Source of the DNA: an uncultured Clostridia bacterium
GTDB lineage: Bacteria; Bacillota; Clostridia; Lachnospirales; Lachnospiraceae
Direction of reading: 5' to 3'
NCBI GenBank assembly: GCA_948467395.1
Contig: CAOKDX010000007.1
Coordinates: forward strand, 89,190-153,189
DNA length: 64,000 bases
Shown: in pieces, positions 52,106 through 61,177 of the stretch
Numbering within the stretch: the stretch's first letter is position 1
Layout: the number at the start of each line of letters is the position of its first letter
Made by a program: the position numbers and the translations under genes
Notes under the pieces: generated by a model
Databases searched by the model: none
Told to the model about the DNA's origin: nothing
The model's input: the letters and a program-made list of their open reading frames with translations, nothing else

Positions 52106-52699
52106 TTATTTCTGCTCTGCTTTCTGTTTGCCTGCCTCCTGTTTTTTAATTCTCTTTGCTATTTTTCCGTTTGCTTTCCTCCAACCTTTTAGCACTGCAA
52201 TTTCAAACTCTACCTTATCCACATAAGGTAATAATTTGTTTACGTCTATAGGTAGGATTTGCATAACGTATTGTAAATCTTGCAATAATATTTCACAATC
52301 TTTTATAGCCGCGTTCTGGTAATCCCTCCTTATTTCCAACTCGTGAAAATTGACCGGATAACCATTTGCTCTTACTACATGATCTACAAGATTGTTTAAT
52401 GTTGCAATTATCTTTTGCCGTAACATTTCTGTAACCCATGCCGGGTATTCTCTCAAAATTTCATGCGTTTCTAGTTCCTCCTCCAACTTGTACGCCATGC
52501 GTATAAACTTACCTACTCGCGGGTTTTTCTCTGCGATTTGCTTTATTTCCTCCTCGGTAAAACTTCCTAAGTATTTTCCTGTGGTTGTCTTAATCCCAAA
52601 ATTCCGTAATAAAATTCTTGTTAATTCTACCCTAAGTTTTGCCGCTGTGTTATACGCCTCCATTTCGGAAATGCCCCGCTCATTTTTCAACACTGCCAT
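52106..52699 (-). CDS. avd: DGR accessory protein, Avd-like
   Basis: 197 residues, entirely helical and basic at the C-terminus (KGWRKANGKIAKRIKKQ). Residues about 95-170 (RRDYQNAAIKDCEILLQDL, LPIDVNKLLPYVDKVEFEI) fit the four-helix Avd bundle, which forms a pentamer that binds RT and DGR RNA. It is larger than BPP-1 Avd (128 residues) with an extra N-terminal part. Located between target and template, as in classic DGRs. Confidence 0.8.
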   Translation of the reverse strand: MAVLKNERGISEMEAYNTAAKLRVELTRILLRNFGIKTTTGKYLGSFTEEEIKQIAEKNPRVGKFIRMAYKLEEELETHEILREYPAWVTEMLRQKIIATLNNLVDHVVRANGYPVNFHELEIRRDYQNAAIKDCEILLQDLQYVMQILPIDVNKLLPYVDKVEFEIAVLKGWRKANGKIAKRIKKQEAGKQKAEQK

Positions 52700-52719
52700 T
52701 TTGTCTTATTCCTCCCCTG

Positions 52720-52738
52720 CCGCCCCATATAGGGGCGG
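52720..52738. other. DGR target-recognition stem-loop downstream of VR
   Basis: CCGCCCC (52720-52726), loop ATATA, GGGGCGG (52732-52738): a perfect 7 bp GC stem 22 bases beyond the VR end and just after the target stop. A comparable hairpin/cruciform is needed for homing in BPP-1. There is no T-run, so it is not a terminator. Confidence 0.75.
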
Positions 52739-52748
52739 GATCTAAAGA

Positions 52749-53687
52749 TTAACCGATAAGGAAAGCCGGGGCGACGCCATAACTGTTGCGCGCGTCGCTG
52801 CTGCTGGCGCCGCCGTAGTTGTTGACAAGGCAAAAGTTGGGAGTGTACGACGCGGACGGCGACGAAAGCCACCAGTCGCAACGCGATCCGCTGTCTGCCT
52901 TTCCTTTTCCAAGTCCTTTAATAACGTGTTTATATGATCTTTGGTAGCCCTCCCATTGTTTACTACCGCCGGAACCATACCCCGCCTCGCTCCATGCTAC
53001 ATTTCCAAATACTTCTACCTCGGTTGGCAAAAACAATTTTCTACCGTACCAACTCCAACCACCCTTAGTACTTTCTAAGCGTCTGCACTCTAATATTGCA
53101 TTTTGTAAGTCTGCCGGAAATGTTGTTAGAATGGTTTCTAAACTTGTTTTTAATTTTGACGCATTAAAGCCGCCTGTGTTTACTGGATCGTCATTGTATG
53201 AATAAGTCGCCGCTAAACAATCCCTTGTCTGCATTAAAACATGAGGCTTTCTAATCGCCGTATCGCCAAAATAAAGCATGGTATTAAATCCCATAATCTC
53301 CGCGCGCACCGCCTCGCCGCTCGTTGTTGAAAAGTCGATATAATCATACAAATGTAATCCGCTAAAATCTTCTGTCGCCACTTTTGCTTTTAGCTGCGCA
53401 AAAGTCATATTCAGATTAACGCCGTCATATCCTGCCCCGGTTCGATCTCGTAAATCTTGTATTGCCTCGGCAATCACAACGCCGTCTGGTATGTAGCCAT
53501 TTTCTGTAATGTTTAGGCTTTCTACGATCTTTTCCGCGTCAAATTTACTGTTCTTCAGATATAACAAATTTTCCAAAAGTTGAATATATCGCGGGTTAAA
53601 TTCTTCGTATGATCCCGGCGTGTCCTTTGTCATAGCCTCCATGACTAAATTAAATACTGGATTATCCGCGAGTGGTAATTTTGCCAT
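52749..53687 (-). CDS. DGR target: tail-tip protein with variable lectin-like domain
   Basis: 312 residues. Residues 1-190 hold a helical/structural region; residues 200-310 resemble the DUF6273 formylglycine/C-type-lectin-like fold (FLPTEVEVFGNVAWSEAG, SGSRCDWWLSSPSA, YGVAPAF). The variable repeat encodes residues 267-309 at the very C-terminus, as in all DGR targets. Located among tail genes, so it probably forms the receptor-binding tip of the phage tail. Start ATG 53687. Confidence 0.92.
   Translation of the reverse strand: MAKLPLADNPVFNLVMEAMTKDTPGSYEEFNPRYIQLLENLLYLKNSKFDAEKIVESLNITENGYIPDGVVIAEAIQDLRDRTGAGYDGVNLNMTFAQLKAKVATEDFSGLHLYDYIDFSTTSGEAVRAEIMGFNTMLYFGDTAIRKPHVLMQTRDCLAATYSYNDDPVNTGGFNASKLKTSLETILTTFPADLQNAILECRRLESTKGGWSWYGRKLFLPTEVEVFGNVAWSEAGYGSGGSKQWEGYQRSYKHVIKGLGKGKADSGSRCDWWLSSPSASYTPNFCLVNNYGGASSSDARNSYGVAPAFLIG
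52761..52890 (-). repeat. DGR variable repeat (VR)
   Basis: 130 bp at the 3' end of the target gene. Ten codons differ from the TR: Tyr to Cys, Asn to Asp, Asn to Tyr (3), Asn to Leu, Asn to Gly, Asn to Ser (3), Thr to Pro, Asp to Ala count as the encoded changes, by 14 adenine substitutions. The 3' GC-rich part (GGCGTCGCCCCGG) is conserved and may act as the initiation-of-homing site. Confidence 0.95.
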
Positions 53688-53701
53688 TTCTTATGCCCTC
53701 C

Positions 53702-54085
53702 TTACATGGTATCGTTGATCTTGAATGTCATCTCGAAATCGCTATCTTTTCCTTTTGCCTTAAAGTTTTTGATAGTAACTAAATCTCCGTCGGCGTCTAC
53801 AAGCGCAATTTCGCTAATATCCTTGTCTACTAATTCGTTTTCATCTAACGTACAGTAGTATTTAATTTGTGTGTCGCTTATAATTTCAAATTTATCAATA
53901 TCTTTTCTGTAAACCTCCTCTCCTAACTCCTGCTGCCCCTCACTTGGTTCTAATACTTCCCCAGCGACATTAACGCCGCCAATTCCAAAAGCCATTTTCG
54001 TAATTTGCGGTAACTCCTGCTGCCCGGCTCTCGCAAGTAGCATTTTCTTTTTTGCTATCGTTGTTGTGATTGCTTTTGTTGCCAT
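53702..54085 (-). CDS. Tail-fibre-like phage protein
   Basis: 127 residues, beginning MATKAITTTIAKKKMLLARA, a motif of phage tail-fibre N-terminal proteins in Clostridia (often annotated phage tail protein/DUF3751-like). Probably links the baseplate to the variable receptor-binding protein next in the operon. Identification by N-terminal similarity and position only. Confidence 0.6.
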   Translation of the reverse strand: MATKAITTTIAKKKMLLARAGQQELPQITKMAFGIGGVNVAGEVLEPSEGQQELGEEVYRKDIDKFEIISDTQIKYYCTLDENELVDKDISEIALVDADGDLVTIKNFKAKGKDSDFEMTFKINDTM

Positions 54086-54088
54086 TTT

Positions 54089-55054
54089 CTAAACTTCCTC
54101 CTTTATTTCCTTTGCGTCAAGTTTTTTGCTACCGTCCAATTTCGCGGAACCGTCCAAATACCATAAATCCCGCCGCATTGTTACGGTTATATCCTCAAAA
54201 GTTTCCGTCGTTTTTACTGACGTTTCCAACTCTACCGCCGCTGTTTGTTCCCACAAAACGGCGTCAAGTTTTTTGCTACCGTCCAATTTTACGGAACCAT
54301 TTAAGCACCATATTTTAGGATTGCTCAACCACCAATTAACAGTTGTTTCTAACTCCGTTTCCCCTTTCGTTTCTTTCATTTCAAGAAATGTCGTTATTTC
54401 ATTTTCTATAGCCTCTAACTTAAACTGCTCTGCCGTTTTCGCTTTCGTTTCTAATTCTAATGCTATATTCTGCCGCCATATTGCCGCATTTAATAGCCTG
54501 CTGCCATCTAACTTTACAGAACCGTCTAAGTACCATGCGTCTTTTCGGTTTCCCCACCAATTAACTGTTGTTTCCAAGTCAAGTGCTTTTGGCGTTTCTA
54601 TCATTTCAAGAAATGCCGTAGCCTCATACGCAAAATATATATAGATGTTTAATCCTAAAATTCCGTCCAGAGTTTTATATATTGTCCCTACATTATTCAC
54701 TGCGTCGCCAACAATAATGCTCAATTCGTCATTGTCGTAATCTGGTGCTAAATCAATCTCACTCGAATAGTTTTGTATCAGATTTAGAATATCCTTAAAG
54801 CTAAGATTTTTCTTTGCAACTCTTATTAGTACCACTATGCGGCGTTCCTCTATGCTTTGTTCCGGTGTTGGCACTATCCCTAGTTCCTCCTCAAATCTCG
54901 CTATTCCGTGTTCATCTGATGTAGTGATAAACATATTCGCTAATAACCGGTCTACCTCTTTATTTATATTGTCAAATTCCGGCTGCTCTGCTTTGCATAT
55001 TTCTTTCATTTCCCGGATTTGTCCTACTACTCTTGGGTAATAATCAATCAACAT
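54089..55054 (-). CDS. DUF2313 (YmfQ/XkdU-like) baseplate protein with repeat-rich C-terminus
   Basis: 321 residues. Residues 1-145 are DUF2313 (MLIDYYPRVVGQIREMKEI, EARFEEELGI, DILNLIQNYSSEIDL), a baseplate wedge family. Residues 147-317 consist of about 75-residue repeats containing WYLDGSVKLDGSRLLNA-like and ETTVNWW motifs: two full and one partial. Such KLDGS repeats may bind metal or form fibre contacts. A 29-base identical DNA segment is found twice (54114-54142 and 54261-54289). Confidence 0.85.
   Translation of the reverse strand: MLIDYYPRVVGQIREMKEICKAEQPEFDNINKEVDRLLANMFITTSDEHGIARFEEELGIVPTPEQSIEERRIVVLIRVAKKNLSFKDILNLIQNYSSEIDLAPDYDNDELSIIVGDAVNNVGTIYKTLDGILGLNIYIYFAYEATAFLEMIETPKALDLETTVNWWGNRKDAWYLDGSVKLDGSRLLNAAIWRQNIALELETKAKTAEQFKLEAIENEITTFLEMKETKGETELETTVNWWLSNPKIWCLNGSVKLDGSKKLDAVLWEQTAAVELETSVKTTETFEDITVTMRRDLWYLDGSAKLDGSKKLDAKEIKEEV
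54104..54616 (-). repeat. Tandem KLDGS-type protein repeats
   Basis: Codes for repeat units at residues about 147-222, 223-291 and 292-317 of the DUF2313 protein, each with a (L/A)DGSxKLDGS core. Identical 29-base segments in the coding DNA point to recent duplication. Confidence 0.8.
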
Positions 55055-56117
55055 TTGCTATCGCCCCCTTGACCGGTATTGTGTTTCTGTGTAGCGTTAT
55101 ATTGTCCTCTGAACCGTTTAGCAACAAATCTTGAATATCAATTACATTCTCCACACTCGCCATAGCCTCTGCCACCTTTAACGCCCTTACAATCAATCCG
55201 TTTTTTCCTGTGTCCTCCCATGTTTTGTTAAGTTCGGTAAAATATCTACTTATTGCCTCCTCTATGCTCGGTAGCACTGTTTCAAAATTCGCCCCCGGCG
55301 ATAATTCAAATTTTGCGCTTATGTTTATTTCCTCTGTTTCCACCGGGTAAACGTCTACAACGTGCCAAAAAGGGGCTTTCCCCTCTCCGTCCCCTTGATT
55401 GTCTTTCGGATCTACCGCCTGCTGCACCTGCGCTATAATATCGTCGCTCGGTTTTCCCCACAGGGACGATATTATATAGGTGTTTATGCGTTTATGCTCT
55501 TTTTTTACCCTTTCTTGCTTTACTCCTCCTACTCCGATCAACTCTTTAATGAATTTCTTGTAGTCTGCCCTGTTTCCGCTCATGGTGTATTCTTGCTTTC
55601 TCTCTGCAAGGTATCTTTCCCTATATACTTCTGTTTCCTCGTCGTCCGTTGCCTCCTCTACAAGTTCTATCAAATCGCCGGTTTCGTAGTCGTCAATAAA
55701 TTCTATTGGTAATAACTCGTCGTCCGGTTTCGTGTTTCCCTCCGTGCCCGCTGTTTCACATTCCAGATAATATTTTTTCTCTGCCACCTTTTCTATGCTG
55801 ATATACGTTAATTCTCCCGCCTCAAAGCGTTCCCCCACTTCAAAATCTACATTAAATTCTGCAAGCCATTTAGCATTTGTGGCGGTCTTGATCGGTATAT
55901 TGTTTTCGTTTCCAAATATAATTAAATGCTCTCTGTCGCAAGTTAGGGCACTTCCGTTTAAGTCTGCTACTTCCAGATTGTTATATGCCTCCTCTAACTC
56001 TGCCGCTGCGGGTGCTAATGCGAAATTTACAAGTGTTCCTTCTCCGGTGTTTATGCTGCCGTTTACTCTCGCGCACATATCCCCTAATATAGTGTCGTAA
56101 TCTTTGTTATCATACAT
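55044..56117 (-). CDS. Baseplate J-like protein (XkdT-like)
   Basis: 357 residues. Family landmarks: NFALAPAAAELEEAYNNLEV, SGNRADYKKFIKELIGVGG, and ENVIDIQDLLLNG. Gp J wedge subunits link the tail tube base to the fibres in contractile tails. It overlaps the DUF2313 gene by 11 bases. Confidence 0.93.
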   Translation of the reverse strand: MYDNKDYDTILGDMCARVNGSINTGEGTLVNFALAPAAAELEEAYNNLEVADLNGSALTCDREHLIIFGNENNIPIKTATNAKWLAEFNVDFEVGERFEAGELTYISIEKVAEKKYYLECETAGTEGNTKPDDELLPIEFIDDYETGDLIELVEEATDDEETEVYRERYLAERKQEYTMSGNRADYKKFIKELIGVGGVKQERVKKEHKRINTYIISSLWGKPSDDIIAQVQQAVDPKDNQGDGEGKAPFWHVVDVYPVETEEINISAKFELSPGANFETVLPSIEEAISRYFTELNKTWEDTGKNGLIVRALKVAEAMASVENVIDIQDLLLNGSEDNITLHRNTIPVKGAIANVD

Positions 56118-56546
56118 TTACGCTACCTCCGTTTCGTATGTGTCGCTGTCGCTATCTCCGTAAATTGTTTCTATTGTTACCGTGGCACTAAAACGCCCAT
56201 TCTGATATTTTGCGTCCGAAACGTCCACCGCCTCTATATAATCGTTTTCAAGCAAGCACTCCTCTATCATTCTTGCCGCCTCGCTCTCTATATGTTCTGC
56301 GCTGAACCCTTGACCGTATAAATCTTCTATTTCGCTGCCATAGTCCCAACTACAGATAAAAAAATGGTATCGTGCTACCCTTAATGCCAAATAACACCAT
56401 ACCTTGATTGCCTCTATACCCTCTACAATTTCCCCGGTTAATTGTCCTGTTGTAAAATCTATTCCAAATTCTCTTGGTGTTTCTAATTCCTCCTCCAAAT
56501 CCTCTAATACTTCGTCGTCCTCAATGTATGCCGGAAAAAGGCTCAT
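56118..56546 (-). CDS. DUF2634 baseplate protein (XkdS-like)
   Basis: 142 residues. REFGIDFTTGQLTGEIVEGIEAIKVWCYLAL with FICSWDYGSEIEDLYG are hallmark DUF2634 features, corresponding to gpW/gp25-type wedge proteins. Overlaps the DUF2577 gene by four bases. Confidence 0.9.
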   Translation of the reverse strand: MSLFPAYIEDDEVLEDLEEELETPREFGIDFTTGQLTGEIVEGIEAIKVWCYLALRVARYHFFICSWDYGSEIEDLYGQGFSAEHIESEAARMIEECLLENDYIEAVDVSDAKYQNGRFSATVTIETIYGDSDSDTYETEVA

Positions 56547-56788
56547 AACTCCACCAACCTTTCTATAATTGCGTAGGTTTCATCATTGACACGCTGCACT
56601 AAAACCGTATCGCCTTTTTTTAATTCTCCCTTTAAATGATCGGCTACTAAAAGATCGTCGCTGTCTAAAATCAGATCTCCTATGTCGCACTCTGCCGGTG
56701 CTGTCATTTCCGCAAGCCTCGGTACTGGCAAGTTATTAACTTCCCCCTGCTGCCTCATTAGTTTTATGATCTGTTCGTAACCGTTCAT
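56543..56788 (-). CDS. DUF2577 phage protein (XkdR-like)
   Basis: 81 residues. Beta-rich small protein with GDTVLVQRVNDETYAIIERL at the C-terminus, typical of DUF2577, an OB-like baseplate component. Standard place between XkdQ and XkdS homologues. Confidence 0.88.
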   Translation of the reverse strand: MNGYEQIIKLMRQQGEVNNLPVPRLAEMTAPAECDIGDLILDSDDLLVADHLKGELKKGDTVLVQRVNDETYAIIERLVEL

Positions 56789-56799
56789 TTTATCGCCTC

Positions 56800-57777
56800 C
56801 TACGTTGTTTTCTTATCCATAATATTCTTAAAATTCAATTCCAAACTCATAGTGTGTTTTCCTCCCTCCCATGTGTGGGTATCGCTGCCAATCCAAAATA
56901 AACCGTCTAGCCCGGTAGCCTTATCATGCACTTTTACGCCGGATCCGGCGGTGCATTTAATGTTTCCGTTTATGATTTCTGCATTTACTTTTTTCTCTAC
57001 TCCCACAAGCATATTCTTAGCGGCTTTTTTGGCGTTCACTCCCTTTTCTTTTGTGTATATTTCTTGGTAAAGCCCATAGCGTTTTAGGTGCCCTGCATTT
57101 TTTACTACTCCTATCTGTTTACCCTTGTCGTTGTATATCCTAACTTGATCTACCATGTTTTCTATTGTTTCCTCGTATGAGGCTGAAACAATGTTTTTCT
57201 TTTCGTCCAGTGAATAGCCGCTTACCACTGTGCCTTTTACCTTTGTGCAAAATTTCTTTCCTTTCATGTAGCACATATACTTTTTCCCTGTGCTTTTCGC
57301 TGCCTTTGTATATGCGATCATAATTGTATCGTAAATGCTGCTGCCATCTATGATAATCTTGTTTATGGCTTTTTTTGTCTTTGCTATAGTTCCGGTCTGT
57401 ATTCCGTATTTTTTGCACACTAATTGAGTAATCCGCTCTGCCGTTTTTTTCTTGTATTTTCCTTTGTGCATGATCCGTAAAAGGTGCCCCAATAAATCTG
57501 TTGCATTGTATGTAACTGTCCCAATCTCCCCTTTTTTTTCGCTTGTCTGGATTTCTCCGTAAAAAATATTTTTTCCGTCCTCATATAGTGCTATTACGTC
57601 GCCCACTGCCAAATTTAATTTTAATTTCTTTATGTTCGGATCGTTCGGCGCATTTAATACAGTTATGCTTGCCTGCCTCGCCGCCTGCTCTACGGATCCG
57701 CTCCATGTAACCGTACCTACTGCTTTTGTTATGTTGTAGGTTTTCTTATTGCTTTTCTTCGTCCATTTTACAATCAT
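56800..57777 (-). CDS. Phage late control D/XkdQ-like hub protein
   Basis: 325 residues. Rich in beta, resembles gpD/XkdQ proteins forming the baseplate hub (VGDVIALYEDGKNIFYGEI, ATDLLGHLLRIMHKG). The C-terminus ends in a conserved THTWEGGKHTMSLEL. Overlaps the LysM gene by four bases. Confidence 0.9.
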   Translation of the reverse strand: MIVKWTKKSNKKTYNITKAVGTVTWSGSVEQAARQASITVLNAPNDPNIKKLKLNLAVGDVIALYEDGKNIFYGEIQTSEKKGEIGTVTYNATDLLGHLLRIMHKGKYKKKTAERITQLVCKKYGIQTGTIAKTKKAINKIIIDGSSIYDTIMIAYTKAAKSTGKKYMCYMKGKKFCTKVKGTVVSGYSLDEKKNIVSASYEETIENMVDQVRIYNDKGKQIGVVKNAGHLKRYGLYQEIYTKEKGVNAKKAAKNMLVGVEKKVNAEIINGNIKCTAGSGVKVHDKATGLDGLFWIGSDTHTWEGGKHTMSLELNFKNIMDKKTT

Positions 57778-58346
57778 GGTTTTATCGTTACCTTTTTTCC
57801 AACCGGGGGCTTTTTCTTATTAGCCATTTTGTTTTGTTTCGCAATCTTTTTGGCGTTCTTGCTTGAACCTGTGTACTTTTTGGCTAATTTCGCCCATGTG
57901 TCGCCTTTCTTTACTGTAACAGTAACCTTTTTTGCTTTCTTAGTGCTGCGCTTTTTAACCGGTCGCCTATACCTCTTTATCTGCATTGTATAGTGAATGT
58001 CCCCGGTTCCGTCGGCATATTTCCATTCAAATTGTTCTATGGTTGCCTCATAATTGATTAACGGCGTGACTATAAATCTAATCACGCCGTTCTTTTTCAT
58101 TTTTTTAACTAGCTTTACGCACTTTTTAGGACTTGGGTAGCCGCTGTACTGGTCGTAATACATGGGCTTTTCTGGAAAATGTGCCTCTAAAGACACTGTT
58201 TCCAGTTTCGGCAAACCTAATAAGTTTACCTCCCCCAAAGCATTTACAATTTCCGTTTTATTGTCCTGCTCGCTGCTCTCTCCTACCTCCTGCGGTAATA
58301 TAGGCAGCCTTAATTGTTTCTTTCCCTGCTTTAACCAAATTTCCAT
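57774..58346 (-). CDS. LysM-containing tail protein (XkdP-like)
   Basis: 190 residues. The N-terminal 130 residues resemble XkdP/gp53 tail proteins (RLPILPQEVGESSEQDN); the C-terminal 50 residues are a LysM module (VKKGDTWAKLAKKYTGSSKN) that binds peptidoglycan. It connects the tape measure and hub. Confidence 0.9.
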   Translation of the reverse strand: MEIWLKQGKKQLRLPILPQEVGESSEQDNKTEIVNALGEVNLLGLPKLETVSLEAHFPEKPMYYDQYSGYPSPKKCVKLVKKMKKNGVIRFIVTPLINYEATIEQFEWKYADGTGDIHYTMQIKRYRRPVKKRSTKKAKKVTVTVKKGDTWAKLAKKYTGSSKNAKKIAKQNKMANKKKPPVGKKVTIKP

Positions 58347-61174
58347 TACGCTACCCCCATATTTATTGCGGTATCTCTTAGTTTCGTTGCTATTTCCTCC
58401 GCTATTTTGTCAATGTCCTTTGTGTCTTTAACTATAATCTGCTCTGCAAGTTTCGGAATAGTTATTGTAATGTCGCCTTTTCCTTTCTTGTCTGCTGCTG
58501 TTTTTTCTAGGCTTGCCACTCTCCGATCTGCCGCCGCCAACTTTCCGTTTGCGGACTTTCGCGCCATTTGTACGCTTTGATCGTGAGGATAAACCCTTGA
58601 TCCTTTTGGCAAGTCTACAATCTCGCCGCCCTTTTCGCTAATTTGAACAATGCCGCCTTTCCAGTCTGGCGTACCTTTTGCAAGTGTCGGTATTGTCGGT
58701 ATGCTAAACCCTATATGCTTGCCACCGACAAGCGGGATCCCCTCTGGAATGTCTACGGAAATACTGTTAATTCCATTGATTGCACTGTTGATTAGTCCAA
58801 TAACTGCATTGATTGGAACCTTGCACAAGCCGCTTAATGCCTCAAATGCGCCTCCGAATATGTTTTTAACACCCTCCCAAGCCTTACTCCAATTTCCAGT
58901 AAATACGCCGCCTACAAAGTCTATAACACCGTCAAATACCTTTACCACGCCGCTTATAATCTGCTTAATGCTCCCTGCCGCTGATGATATAACATTAGCT
59001 GCCGTCCTAAATGTCGTGCCTATTACTTTTCCTACAACATTCATTACCGTTTTTACGATAGTACCTATCACATTAAAGACTGGCTGTAATTTCTTTACCG
59101 CTCCGCTCACGACGCTAAACACTTTTGCGAATACAGTTGAAAACGTACCCGCCAATTTCGTAACAACCGGCGAAACTTTCCGAATTGCAAATACAAGAAC
59201 GCCGCCGATCGTTTTGGCAATCCTGTTTATGCTCGGCATTATTTTTGTAATGGTTTTTCCAACAAAGGAAAACGCATTTGAAAATAGCTTGCCGATAACC
59301 GGGATCACTGCTTTTATTACATTCCCTATTGTTTTAATAACTGGATTGAGTTTTTGTAGTACGCTCACAAACGTAGAGGCTATAATAGGTGCTACTTTCA
59401 CTACAACCCCTATAACTGTCTGGATTACCGGCGTAATCGACTTTATTACCGCTTTTACGGTTTCTATCGCTTTTGGCAATATTTTTGATAATGTTGCAAC
59501 GATTGTCTGTATAATCGGCAATATTGCTTGAATAACCGTTTTTATGGTTTCAACTGCTGCGGGCAGCATAGTTTTTAATGCTGATACAATCGCCTGCACC
59601 GCGGGCATTGCTGCGTCTATTCCGTTTTTAATAAACTGCCCCACGCTCGGCATAATTGATTTGACGCCATTCATTACAGCCGTGAATACTGTCTTAAATC
59701 CGTTGATCGCTTGCTTGATCGTTCCTCCGAATGTGTCAACAAACCATGCTTTCACATTCATAATAACCGGCTTTATCTTATCCCAATTCTTAACAACCAA
59801 CACGGCTGCTACTGCGATAGCTGCTAATACGCCGATTACAATACCTGCCGGGCTTGTGATTAGTGCCATAACCGAACCCGCTTTTGCTACTGCCCCGCTT
59901 ATTCTTCCAAAAATACTTACTGCTTTTCCTACTCCGGTTACTACTTTTCCAAAAATCAATATACACGGCCCAATAGCTGCGGCTATTCCCGCCCATTTCA
60001 TTATTGAGGTTACTTGTGCGTCGGATAGGCTGTTAAACCAGTCTGTAGCCTTTTGTACCCAACCTACCGCCGTTTTGACGTATGGCGTCAGTTTATCCCC
60101 TATCGTAATTGCTGCGCCCTCTAAAGCGGACTTTAATAGGGTTAATTGACCGTTTAAGTTATCAAGCTGTGTCTGCGCTGCCTCGTTTGCCGCTCCTCCG
60201 CTGTTCTTGATTGCGTCTGATAGTGCGTTATAATCTTTTGTTGATGTATTGATAATGGCAAGCATACCCGCCATGCTCTCTTTTCCGAAAAGCTGTTTTG
60301 CGTATGCCGCCTGCTGATCCTGCGTTAATCCCTTGAATGATGTTTGCAGATTTTTAATAACGTCGCCCCATGATTTCATGCTGCCGTCTTGATTTGTAAT
60401 GCTTATTTTCAAATCGTCCATAGCCGTTTTCATATTTTTTGTTGGGGCTGCCATATTTGATATAGCATTTTTTAGCGTCGTTCCTGCTTGGCTGCCTTTA
60501 ATGCCCATATTTCCCATTGCCGCTAACGACGTTGTTACCTCGTCAATGGAATATCCCATAGTGCCGCATATAGCACCGCAATACTTGTAACTTTCTCCCA
60601 GTGTTTCTACTGATACATTTGCAGAGGTACACGCCTTTGTCATTGTGTCCGCAAATTTCGCACTGTCTGACGCTTTATAACCAAACGCGCTGATAGCGTC
60701 CGTCATAATATCCGACGTTCTCGCAAGGTCTGTACCACTTGCACTGGCAAGGTCTAAGATACCTTTTAATCCCGCTACATTATCTGCCGCCGTCCAACCC
60801 GCCATGCCGGTATATTGCATAGCCTCGGCACATTCTTTTGCGCTCCATGCGGTAGAGGCTCCAAGATCCTTGCCTAATTTTTCTAATTTCTTAAAGTCAT
60901 TGCCGGTTGCTCCGGTAATCGCTTTAACATTGCTCATTGCGCTTTCGTAGTCTGCCGCTGTCTTTACTGCTGCAATTCCTACTCCTGCAATCGGGGCGGT
61001 TACGGTCTTGGTTAGGCTTTTCCCTGCGTTCTGTATGGTATTTCCTGCGCTCTGTATGCTTTTTCCTGCTGCTTTCGCCTCATTTGCCATTTTCCGCATA
61101 TTTGCAATCGTTTGTTTTGACGGATTACTAAACGCGTCAATGAACTGTATGCAGGTACTTATTACTCTGCCCAT
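58346..61174 (-). CDS. Phage tail tape measure protein
   Basis: 942 residues. TP901-type core in the first 300 residues (AKTAADYESAMSNVKAITGA, MQYTGMAGWTAADNVAG), then long hydrophobic/helical repeats with Ile/Val-Lys patterns (residues 370-720) and a Gly-rich end. It sets tail length: at about 0.15 nm per residue about 140 nm is expected (calculation from family rule). Start ATG 61174. Confidence 0.95.
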   Translation of the reverse strand: MGRVISTCIQFIDAFSNPSKQTIANMRKMANEAKAAGKSIQSAGNTIQNAGKSLTKTVTAPIAGVGIAAVKTAADYESAMSNVKAITGATGNDFKKLEKLGKDLGASTAWSAKECAEAMQYTGMAGWTAADNVAGLKGILDLASASGTDLARTSDIMTDAISAFGYKASDSAKFADTMTKACTSANVSVETLGESYKYCGAICGTMGYSIDEVTTSLAAMGNMGIKGSQAGTTLKNAISNMAAPTKNMKTAMDDLKISITNQDGSMKSWGDVIKNLQTSFKGLTQDQQAAYAKQLFGKESMAGMLAIINTSTKDYNALSDAIKNSGGAANEAAQTQLDNLNGQLTLLKSALEGAAITIGDKLTPYVKTAVGWVQKATDWFNSLSDAQVTSIMKWAGIAAAIGPCILIFGKVVTGVGKAVSIFGRISGAVAKAGSVMALITSPAGIVIGVLAAIAVAAVLVVKNWDKIKPVIMNVKAWFVDTFGGTIKQAINGFKTVFTAVMNGVKSIMPSVGQFIKNGIDAAMPAVQAIVSALKTMLPAAVETIKTVIQAILPIIQTIVATLSKILPKAIETVKAVIKSITPVIQTVIGVVVKVAPIIASTFVSVLQKLNPVIKTIGNVIKAVIPVIGKLFSNAFSFVGKTITKIMPSINRIAKTIGGVLVFAIRKVSPVVTKLAGTFSTVFAKVFSVVSGAVKKLQPVFNVIGTIVKTVMNVVGKVIGTTFRTAANVISSAAGSIKQIISGVVKVFDGVIDFVGGVFTGNWSKAWEGVKNIFGGAFEALSGLCKVPINAVIGLINSAINGINSISVDIPEGIPLVGGKHIGFSIPTIPTLAKGTPDWKGGIVQISEKGGEIVDLPKGSRVYPHDQSVQMARKSANGKLAAADRRVASLEKTAADKKGKGDITITIPKLAEQIIVKDTKDIDKIAEEIATKLRDTAINMGVA

Positions 61175-61177
61175 GCC

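Noticed and set aside
58650-60149. Two long plus-strand frames antisense to the tape-measure gene
   Set aside because: The low-complexity hydrophobic repeats of the tape measure give open antisense frames by composition; no independent gene features.
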